Source: Nemertoderma westbladi
Lineage: Eukaryota; Xenacoelomorpha; Nemertodermatida; Nemertodermatidae
Reading direction: 5' to 3'
Length of the DNA stretch: 64,000 nt
Assembly (NCBI GenBank): GCA_032718475.1
Contig: JAUCBJ010005609.1
Span: 22,055 to 86,054 of the forward strand
The notes beneath the pieces were generated by a model. It was given only the letters and a program-made list of their open reading frames with translations. It was not told the DNA's origin and made no database searches. Below, piece after piece: positions 1 to 7,053 of the stretch; position 1 is the stretch's first letter, and every line of letters begins with the position of its first letter. Position numbers and translations under genes: made by a program.

Positions 1-1
1 C

Positions 2-484
2 CGGTACGAAGACGAGAACAGTAGAGAGGGGGGTCGAAGAGAAACTTTCCGACGGAATACACCTATCGATCGAGAATACGGTAGCCGCGGGGAGGATTAT
101 TCGAGAAGAATAAACTTCGATCCCGAACAACACATGCAGACTGTAGGACATACTGTAGGCCTTACTGCACATACTGTAGGCCATACTGAGAGAGGCAATG
201 TAGGCGATAGGATAGCGTGGACAACGGGATTAAACCCGGAAGTCGCGGAATACATACCGGCGGGTAGGCCAGAAGCTGATAGGCCTATACCGGTACCAGC
301 ACAGCAGTATGACTACAGCATGCAGGGACATAACATATACCCAGGGGAGGGGGGAATTATTGCGGATAGGTGCATGGGCCCCAACATATTAACATCAACC
401 CCAGTACCAAACATACTGGTGGGGGGGGGGGGGGGGGGCAGGGTGACATTCCCCCATCACAATATCAACAATATACCCCGATAG
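2..484 (+). CDS. gag: gag, N-terminal part (frame 2), open at the window edge
   Basis: This frame is open from base 2 and has no stop until 484, so the start codon may lie upstream; the first visible ATG is at 134. The product is low-complexity and rich in Arg, Glu, Gly and Pro, with a short repeat of His-Thr-Val-Gly between about 137 and 187. It runs into a run of 18 G at 421-438, after which it soon stops. The rest of gag continues in frame 1 from about the same place. The simplest reading is that gag is one ORF and the G tract has changed length, by mutation or sequencing error, splitting it. No known domain is visible in this part, which is normal for the variable N-terminus of BEL gag proteins. 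Confidence 0.6.
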   Translation, partial: RYEDENSREGGRRETFRRNTPIDREYGSRGEDYSRRINFDPEQHMQTVGHTVGLTAHTVGHTERGNVGDRIAWTTGLNPEVAEYIPAGRPEADRPIPVPAQQYDYSMQGHNIYPGEGGIIADRCMGPNILTSTPVPNILVGGGGGGRVTFPHHNINNIPR

Positions 485-1836
485 GAGCGAGAACAACGAG
501 ACCCTTGGATGAGAATAGGTCGTGTGACACAGAAATATGGAGGGGGCCGCTACCCCCGATGACATACCCAAGTCAGAGAAAGTCAAGAAATAGGACAGAC
601 GGAACGCACCAGACAGGAGAAACTATACAGCACCCATCGAATCCATTGGAAGCACAGGCGATGGGGATGGCCACGTTGATCGATGCGTTGAAAACGAGGA
701 TCGAGTTACCACCCGTGGAACCATTCAAATTCGATGGGAGTAGGCCGGAAGAATATCTACAGTTTCGGCGCATGTATAGTAACGAAATACTAACAAAAAA
801 CTTGACGCAGGCGGAGTGCCTAAAGTATCTACAAGTGTACACGGGAGGCCCAGCATACGACATCGTGAGGCAATATCAAGGGATAGAGGGCGGCTTCACG
901 ACAGCATGGCGGGCACTGGATAGGGAATACGGGCACCCGGCCAAGATCATCAGGCAGACACTGAGAGGCATAACATCGGGTGGCCTACAGGATAATCCCG
1001 TTAGCATTAAGACGTTCGCTAACAAAGTCGAAAAGGCGCTGATCGTGCTGAAGACGCTAGACGCGCCATACGAGCTCAATGCGTCCAACAACATCACCAC
1101 GATAGCGCAGGCACTACCAAACTGGCTGCGCAACAAGTGGAGAAAAATCGCCTTCTCCACTCGAGATAAGAAGGGTGCGGAACCGGGTTTAGAAGAAATG
1201 TCAAACTTCTTAAACTACGAGGCTGAACTAATAACTGACCCAGTCTATAGCGAAGATAGCCTGGGAAAGGGACCAAAGACAGACTACCATAGACCGAAAC
1301 CAGAGCATAACACATCAAACGCATTACCGAGACTCAGGCAATCATTGCCATATGCAGCGACGCAGGGGACTGCAAGTCCACAGCTAGCCGAGGATAAGAC
1401 AACACCATGGAGCGGACAGGGAAACAATAACAACACGAATAAACATAACCCCAGTACGTCCAGTAGGCTAAATCCAAACAATAAGAATAGTAGGGACTTT
1501 GGTACAAACGCAACTGAGATACGCAATGCACTGTATAAAGAGGGCTACGACCCAAAGAGCAAATGCCAGCTACACGCAAATGCGCTTCATCAAACCATGA
1601 ACTGCAGGTACTGGCAGGCGCTACCTAGGCAGGATCAGATAGATTATGCGTTCAGCAATAAAATCTGCTCGCGATGTGTAATGAGTGGACATAGAGCAAG
1701 GGAGTGCAAGGAGAAGCCGATAAAATTTGGTCAAAGGAGAGGCCAAACGATGGCGACGAGCACAGTAGGAGCGAAGAAGAGAGGAACGGTGCTACTTGGA
1801 GTAGTACCCGTGCGAGTGATTGGGGAAGGCAATTGA
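370..1836 (+). CDS. gag: gag, main part (DUF1759-like, CCHC zinc knuckle)
   Basis: This is the structural protein of the BEL/Pao element, expected to form the cytoplasmic particle and bind RNA. The ATG at 370 is only the first one in this frame; the true N-terminus is probably the upstream frame-2 ORF. Residues about 115-300 read like the DUF1759 gag domain, with a PFKFDGSRPEEYLQF block, a YLGG-like YTGGPAYDIV block and a WRALDREYG block. Near the C-terminus (about 1660-1720) lies CSRCVMSGHRAREC, a CX2CX4HX4C zinc knuckle. It is preceded by a Cys/His segment (CQLHANALHQTMNC) typical of this family. The frame ends at a UGA (1834-1836) and pol continues in the same frame directly after it. Confidence 0.85.
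   Translation: MHGPQHININPSTKHTGGGGGGGQGDIPPSQYQQYTPIGARTTRPLDENRSCDTEIWRGPLPPMTYPSQRKSRNRTDGTHQTGETIQHPSNPLEAQAMGMATLIDALKTRIELPPVEPFKFDGSRPEEYLQFRRMYSNEILTKNLTQAECLKYLQVYTGGPAYDIVRQYQGIEGGFTTAWRALDREYGHPAKIIRQTLRGITSGGLQDNPVSIKTFANKVEKALIVLKTLDAPYELNASNNITTIAQALPNWLRNKWRKIAFSTRDKKGAEPGLEEMSNFLNYEAELITDPVYSEDSLGKGPKTDYHRPKPEHNTSNALPRLRQSLPYAATQGTASPQLAEDKTTPWSGQGNNNNTNKHNPSTSSRLNPNNKNSRDFGTNATEIRNALYKEGYDPKSKCQLHANALHQTMNCRYWQALPRQDQIDYAFSNKICSRCVMSGHRARECKEKPIKFGQRRGQTMATSTVGAKKRGTVLLGVVPVRVIGEGN
421..438 (+). repeat. G18 homopolymer inside gag
   Basis: Eighteen consecutive G lie at the point where the gag frame changes from frame 2 to frame 1. They encode poly-Gly in both frames. Such tracts slip easily in replication and in sequencing. 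Confidence 0.95.
1834..1836 (+). promoter_or_regulatory. In-frame UGA separating gag from pol (possible readthrough site)
   Basis: Gag and pol are in the same reading frame: 370 and 1852 differ by 1482, which is divisible by three. The only stop between them is this UGA, followed by UCA. It falls just before the protease motif (DSGA begins four codons after the ATG at 1852). Known retroelements use suppression of a stop at exactly this boundary to set the Gag:Pol ratio. A chance nonsense mutation cannot be excluded from one copy. Confidence 0.5.
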
Positions 1837-1851
1837 TCAGTAACAACGCTA

Positions 1852-4800
1852 ATGCTGGTTGATAGTGGAGCTGCCTTCACATTAGTCGAGGAATGGGTGG
1901 CCGAGGAGATAGGATTGAGAACGAGGCCAAGCAGGATGGCGGTAACAACCATCTCTAGCAAAGATGAGATCCTGGAGATGAGAACAGGACGGTGCGCAAT
2001 TGCAGCAATGGCACCAGGATGCGACTATGGGGCAACCATCGACCCCATCCAAGTGATAGAGTCAATTAATATTAATGCCAGGCGACCAACCAACATCGAG
2101 GTCGAGCAGTATAAATTCCTGGACGACATTGACTTCTCAATCCCAGACGTGGACGTTAGGAAGGTGTCCATCATAGTAGGCATGGACTGCCCAACGGCCC
2201 ACGAAAGAATGCAAACGGTCTTCGGCGAAGACAAGCAGAGTGACCCGGTGGCCATATTAACACCATTCGGGTGGACGCTGAGTGGTCCAATTAAGAGCAA
2301 GATACCATTTAGGATGTCGGAGACATCAGGATGCATGTTCGCGGGAACAATGCAGGAAATGGGTGACGAGGGAGCAGAGGAGCAGCTTAAAAGACTGCTC
2401 AGACAGGATTTCGAGGGACTGAAAGAAACCGGAGTCGGGACCTCAGTAGAAGACAAGCAGGCTTTACAAAGCGTGGAGGAATCAATGACATGCAATGAGG
2501 GACGGTATACTATAGGAATGGTATGGAAACTACCGAAGATACCGCTGCCCGACAATAGGGGGATGGTACTCACGAGACTCCGCAAACTGAAACAAACACT
2601 AAAACGGAGCCCCGAGAAGAATGAGTACATCCACAGAACAATTAAGAAGTACGTCGAGAAAGGATGGGCCGTGGAGTTACCGGTCGACGAGCCGAACACG
2701 GATAGAACATATTACCTGCCACTGCACGTGGCTTTAGATCCAAAGAAAGGTAAACTAAGGATGGTAGTCGACGCATCGGCAAAGACCGACGGAAAGTGCT
2801 TAAACGACTACCTGTTAGAAGGCCCAAACATATACAATTCGGGCATAGAGGTGTTACTTAGATTTAGAAATGGGAAACACGCCTTCACGTGTGACATAGA
2901 AGGCATGTTCAACCAAGTCTGTGTAACGGAGGAAGATAGCGACAGTCAGCGCTTCTTATGGTATAACGGCGAGGAAGAACCGTCGATAATACCGGCATAT
3001 AAGATGGTAGTACAGAACATGGGGGCCAAGTCGTCTTCATTTACGACGACTATGGCAGTGAGAGACACAGTAAAGGGGAAGGAAGATAGATACAGCAGTA
3101 GGGCCGTCGATATGATTCGACGCGGCTTCTACGTAGACGACGGAATGGAGTCTGGAAATACGGTTAAGGAGATACTGGATACAGGGCGCGAGGTTCGCGA
3201 CATCCTAAAAGGATCCGGCTTTAACCTGACCAAATTCCAATCCAGTTCGGAAGAATTTATCAAAGCCATAGAGGACAGGAAACCAGAATCGACCATGGAT
3301 AATCCCACAACAGCCAAAGGGCAGGACATGGCGATTAAGAGAACGGAGTCCCAGCAGAAGGCATTGGGAATCATGTGGGATAGAGAGACAGACGAACTGA
3401 AGTATCAGCTGAGCCAGGAGGGCGCAGACATCCACACGAAGAGGGGTTATGTATCGTATATAGCAAGGATATACGATCCCCTAGGCCTAGCATCCCCATT
3501 ATTAGTCACGGGGCAACAGATACTCAAGAGAGTATACAAATTGAAAGATGAGTGGGACGTAGAGGTACCAGAGGAAATCAAGAAACAGTGGAGCAAGTGG
3601 ACAGGAGACTTGGAGAAGATGGGAACATACAACATGCCACGGGTGTATTTCCCGGATGGGAACATGACGAATCTGGACCTACACATGTTCTCCGACGCGT
3701 CGTTGGAAGCGTACGGAGCGGCACTCTACTTAGTACAACGAGAGGGGGCTCATAAGCCAAGACTAGCCTTTAGTAAAGCAAAGTCAACGCCACCAGATTC
3801 AGCATCAGTTCCCAAGTTAGAATTAACAGCTGCGAGACTAGGAGTAAGAGCCACAGCCTACCTAGTGGATACTATTCCCAACATAGTGGAGACACACTAC
3901 TGGACGGACTCCATGGTAGTGCTTGGTTGGCTACATAACGAAAGGACGAGATACCTGATATTCGTCGCGAATAGAGTGGACGAAATAAGGGCGAGCACAG
4001 AACTGGAAAGGTGGCACTACTGCCCAACAGACGAGAACCCAGCGGACTTGCTGTCGAGGGGGGTGGAACGCCACACTTTCCTGAAGAAAGAATTATTGTG
4101 GCAACATGGGCCACAATTTCTGAGCGATAAGGAAGCCTGGCCGCCGATGAGGAAGGTGGACCCGGGCTCGGAAGTAATATCAGAAGGAGAAGAGGGAGAT
4201 TCAGAGGGAGAAGAGATATACTCCCAGATGGTGAGGGAGATTAGGGACGTGCAACCAGGATGGGAACTGTGCGATAACCCGACGGATAAACTCCTCAGCT
4301 ACAGTTCTAGTTGGTATAAGACCAAGAAACTAGTGGCGTACTGGAGAGCCTTCGGAAATTTCCTTGCGGGAGTTGGCAAGGACAAGAAGATCAGGACAAC
4401 CATAGATCTGGAAGGAGCGGCCAAGGCAGTGATCCGCTATGAACAACGGAAGAACTACGGCGACGAGGTGGAACGCGTCGGTAACCAACAGCACCTCCGA
4501 CGGGACAGCGAGCTGATTACGCTGTCGCCACAACTCAATGACGACGGGATTCTAGTAATGAATTCTAGGGTGGGATATAACAACAGCATAGTCGTACCAC
4601 CGAAACCCATCATCATTCCTACAGGATCGCCAATAGTCCACCAGATTATATGGGACTCCCACAAATCGATATTACATGGGGGCACCAACCGAACCCTCAC
4701 AGAGATAAGGAGGACCTATTGGGTCAAACAACTGAGGAAGAAGGTAAAAGCGGTAGTGGGGCAGTGCCAGACCTGCCGACGAGCGAAGAAGGAGCGAGCC

Positions 4801-5769
4801 GTACAGGAGATGGCGCCACTACCGGCAAGTAGGGTAAGACAGCACGACCCGCCATTTACGCATTGCGGTGTGGACATGTTCGGGCCGATCAAGATCAAAG
4901 TGATGCGACACACGGAGAAACGCTATGGCATTATCTTCGTATGCAACAATACGCGGGCGGTAGGGATAGAACTCGCCCAAGATGCAACCGCATCAGCGTT
5001 CATTAACGCCTTAGAAAGGTTTAGGGACCGCAAAGGTGGGACGATCGCAGTGATATACAGCGACAACAGCACCAACTTTGTGGGCGCAGAGAGTGAGATG
5101 GCAGAGGCCTTGGACATCTTGGAGGGAGAAGAAGTCAGGGCAGCCATGAGACGACGACAAGTAAAGTGGGAGAGAAGGACGCCGTATGCACCACATACAC
5201 TAGGATGCGTCGAGAGACTGGTGGGCAGTTCAAAGCGTCTAATGACGAAGCTAATGAACACCCACATGGTCACTGAGGACGTCTTACGGACAGTACTTGC
5301 GAAGTGCGAGGGGATCATTAATAGCAGACCGCTATATCCGGAGAATGATGACCCTGAGTCATTAGACGTGCTGACGCCTAGCCATTTCCTGATGGAAAGG
5401 CCAGCGACCATCGATATGCGGGGTGTAGACCCAGATGACATATACTCCCGCCAAAGTTGGAAAGTCGCAAAGGCAATAAGCGCAGAGTATTGGAGGAGGT
5501 GGGTCGAGGAATACCTACCCACGCTCCATAAGCGAAGCAAGTGGAGGAAGCCAAACAGGGAGTTAAGAGTAGGAGATCTCGTAATCGTTACGGATGATAC
5601 TATCATCAACAACCAATGGCGGTTGGCGAGAGTTGTAGGCACCTACTCCGACGAGGACGGAAGAGTCCGATCGGTAGAAGTGCGGATAGGTGGAAAGATA
5701 GGTGCGAAGGACAGGAAAACCTACAGGAGAGCAGTAGGCAAATGCTGTCTGCTAGAAGGGGCACCTTAA
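1852..5769 (+). CDS. pol: pol polyprotein (protease, RT, RNase H, integrase), BEL/Pao
   Basis: This 1305-residue frame looks intact and is open upstream to the UGA. Domains in order: aspartic protease with DSGA at residues 4-7; RT with a catalytic YVDD at 427-430 inside GFYVDDGME; RNase H with D615 (FSDAS), E657 (LELTA), D686 (TDS) and D732 (NPADLLSRG); integrase zinc finger H937/H942/C972/C975; integrase catalytic triad D1008 (GVDMFG), D1071 (YSDN) and E1121 (CVERLVGS); then a DUF5641-like tail with WRRWVEEYL and GDLVIV. These together copy the RNA into DNA and insert it. The ATG at 1852 may not be used; expression as a gag-pol fusion by readthrough is more likely. All key catalytic residues are present, suggesting a young or recently active element. 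Confidence 0.95.
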   Translation: MLVDSGAAFTLVEEWVAEEIGLRTRPSRMAVTTISSKDEILEMRTGRCAIAAMAPGCDYGATIDPIQVIESININARRPTNIEVEQYKFLDDIDFSIPDVDVRKVSIIVGMDCPTAHERMQTVFGEDKQSDPVAILTPFGWTLSGPIKSKIPFRMSETSGCMFAGTMQEMGDEGAEEQLKRLLRQDFEGLKETGVGTSVEDKQALQSVEESMTCNEGRYTIGMVWKLPKIPLPDNRGMVLTRLRKLKQTLKRSPEKNEYIHRTIKKYVEKGWAVELPVDEPNTDRTYYLPLHVALDPKKGKLRMVVDASAKTDGKCLNDYLLEGPNIYNSGIEVLLRFRNGKHAFTCDIEGMFNQVCVTEEDSDSQRFLWYNGEEEPSIIPAYKMVVQNMGAKSSSFTTTMAVRDTVKGKEDRYSSRAVDMIRRGFYVDDGMESGNTVKEILDTGREVRDILKGSGFNLTKFQSSSEEFIKAIEDRKPESTMDNPTTAKGQDMAIKRTESQQKALGIMWDRETDELKYQLSQEGADIHTKRGYVSYIARIYDPLGLASPLLVTGQQILKRVYKLKDEWDVEVPEEIKKQWSKWTGDLEKMGTYNMPRVYFPDGNMTNLDLHMFSDASLEAYGAALYLVQREGAHKPRLAFSKAKSTPPDSASVPKLELTAARLGVRATAYLVDTIPNIVETHYWTDSMVVLGWLHNERTRYLIFVANRVDEIRASTELERWHYCPTDENPADLLSRGVERHTFLKKELLWQHGPQFLSDKEAWPPMRKVDPGSEVISEGEEGDSEGEEIYSQMVREIRDVQPGWELCDNPTDKLLSYSSSWYKTKKLVAYWRAFGNFLAGVGKDKKIRTTIDLEGAAKAVIRYEQRKNYGDEVERVGNQQHLRRDSELITLSPQLNDDGILVMNSRVGYNNSIVVPPKPIIIPTGSPIVHQIIWDSHKSILHGGTNRTLTEIRRTYWVKQLRKKVKAVVGQCQTCRRAKKERAVQEMAPLPASRVRQHDPPFTHCGVDMFGPIKIKVMRHTEKRYGIIFVCNNTRAVGIELAQDATASAFINALERFRDRKGGTIAVIYSDNSTNFVGAESEMAEALDILEGEEVRAAMRRRQVKWERRTPYAPHTLGCVERLVGSSKRLMTKLMNTHMVTEDVLRTVLAKCEGIINSRPLYPENDDPESLDVLTPSHFLMERPATIDMRGVDPDDIYSRQSWKVAKAISAEYWRRWVEEYLPTLHKRSKWRKPNRELRVGDLVIVTDDTIINNQWRLARVVGTYSDEDGRVRSVEVRIGGKIGAKDRKTYRRAVGKCCLLEGAP

Positions 5770-5919
5770 CTTGGAGTTAGAGTTGAGTTTAGTCGTCCAA
5801 GTTTTGGACTGAGGGGGGTGGGATTGAGGGCGAGACGCCCTTCCCACAAACAAAATAGAAAAAATAAAATAAAATAAATAATAGTACATGCTAGGTACGC
5901 AGTTAGTAGGCAGAAGTTA
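5770..5919 (+). other. Spacer after pol with a G-rich tract
   Basis: After the pol stop there is a short segment with a purine-rich stretch (about 5809-5821) and an inverted repeat around GGGCGAGACGCCC. It then becomes an A-rich run. It could be an internal spacer or a relic polypurine tract. I see no coding potential. Confidence 0.4.
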
Positions 5920-6555
5920 GTTAAGAGGTACGTAGTACCTGGTCAGTTAGTTAGTTAGAAGGTACGTAGTACCTAGTCAGTTAGTTAGTTAGAAGGTACG
6001 TAGTACCTAGTTAGTTAGTTAGTTAGAAGGTACGTAGTACCTAGTTAGTTAGAGAGTTAGAGGGTACGTAGTACCGATAATTAGTCAGAGAGTTAGAGGG
6101 TACGTAGTACCGATAGTTAGTTAGAGAGTTAGAGGGTACGTAGTACCGATAATTAGTCAGAGAGTTAGAGGGTACGTAGTACCGATAGTTAGTTAGAGAG
6201 TTAGAGGGTATGTAGTACCGATAGTTAGTTAGAGAGTTAGAGGGTACGTAGTACCGATAGTTAGTTAGAGAGTTAGAGGGTACGTAGTACCGATAGTTAG
6301 TTAGAGAGTTAGAGGGTACGTAGTACCGATAGTTAGTTAGAGAGTTAGAGGGTACGTAGTACTGATAGTTAGTTAGAGAGTTAGAGGGTACGTAGTACCG
6401 ATAGTTAGTCAGAGAGTTAGAGGGTACGTAGTACCGATAGTTAGTTAGAGAGTTAGAGGGTACGTAGTACCGATAGTTAGTTGGAGAGTTAGAGGGTATG
6501 TAAGTACCGTTAGTTAGAAGAGTTAGAGTTAGAGGGTACGTAGTACCGTTTGTTA
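5920..6555 (+). repeat. 18-copy tandem repeat, 34/36-bp unit with a GGTACGTAGTACC core
   Basis: The core GGTACGTAGTACC recurs at 5927, 5961, 5995, 6029, 6063 and then every 36 bp to 6495, with a last copy at 6535. The first four intervals are 34 bp, the rest 36 bp. The core is a dyad (GGTAC and GTACC around GTA), separated by a TTAG-rich linker. A few units are mutated (TATG for TACG at 6207 and 6495). It lies between pol and ORF3. The ten-base start of the core reappears at 10,862, in or next to the putative 3' LTR. Confidence 0.95.
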
Positions 6556-6642
6556 GAAGAGAGAGAGTAAGAGGTAAAAGGAGATATAGATATAGATATT
6601 AGTTAGCAGTTAGTAGCGTTAGTAGCGAGAGGGGGGCATATG

Positions 6643-6690
6643 AGTACAGCTGGGTAAGTCGTGTGGCCACACGACGCATACTGCTGTACT
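6643..6690 (+). promoter_or_regulatory. 48-nt imperfect palindrome upstream of ORF3
   Basis: The outer arms AGTACAGC (6643-6650) and GCTGTACT (6683-6690) and the inner perfect palindrome GTCGTGTGGCCACACGAC (6658-6675) share one centre at 6666/6667. Only about four of 24 positions fail to pair. In RNA this would fold into a long hairpin, and in DNA it could form a cruciform. It lies about 360 bp before the ORF3 ATG. Its role is unknown. Confidence 0.85.
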
Positions 6691-7053
6691 GCATAGACCC
6701 ACAGAGTAGGCCAGAATGTGGATTAGAGAATAGAATAATCCATAGGCAGTAGTAAGTAGTAGGACAGTAGAATCAAATTAAAATAGATAAATAAATAGAA
6801 TAGGGCTGAAAGTTGTAAAATAGTGGCAACACAAGGGAAGTTATTCTAGAACATAATAAAAGTAACGGACAGAAATTGTAAATTACGCTCATTTACTAGC
6901 TTCAAAATTAATTAGGAATAATTTAGGTTAAAAGGCGCAGTTAAGTAGGAAATAGGCCATTACCGAACCGTACAGAACATCTTAGATACATCACTCATCT
7001 GTATTGCGCCTTGGTAAGGCACCACCTTGCAGGTGAGCGAGTGAACGTTCGGA
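6691..7053 (+). other. AT-rich leader before ORF3
   Basis: This is a non-coding stretch of about 360 bp, more AT-rich than its neighbours, leading to the ORF3 ATG at 7054. The segment contains GT and AG dinucleotides compatible with a spliced leader reaching ORF3, including CACCTTGCAGGTGAG just before the start (about 7021-7035). No single signal stands out clearly. Confidence 0.3.

Noticed and set aside
2025-2699. Long minus-strand frame opposite pol
   Set aside because: It is a shadow of the strongly supported pol frame.
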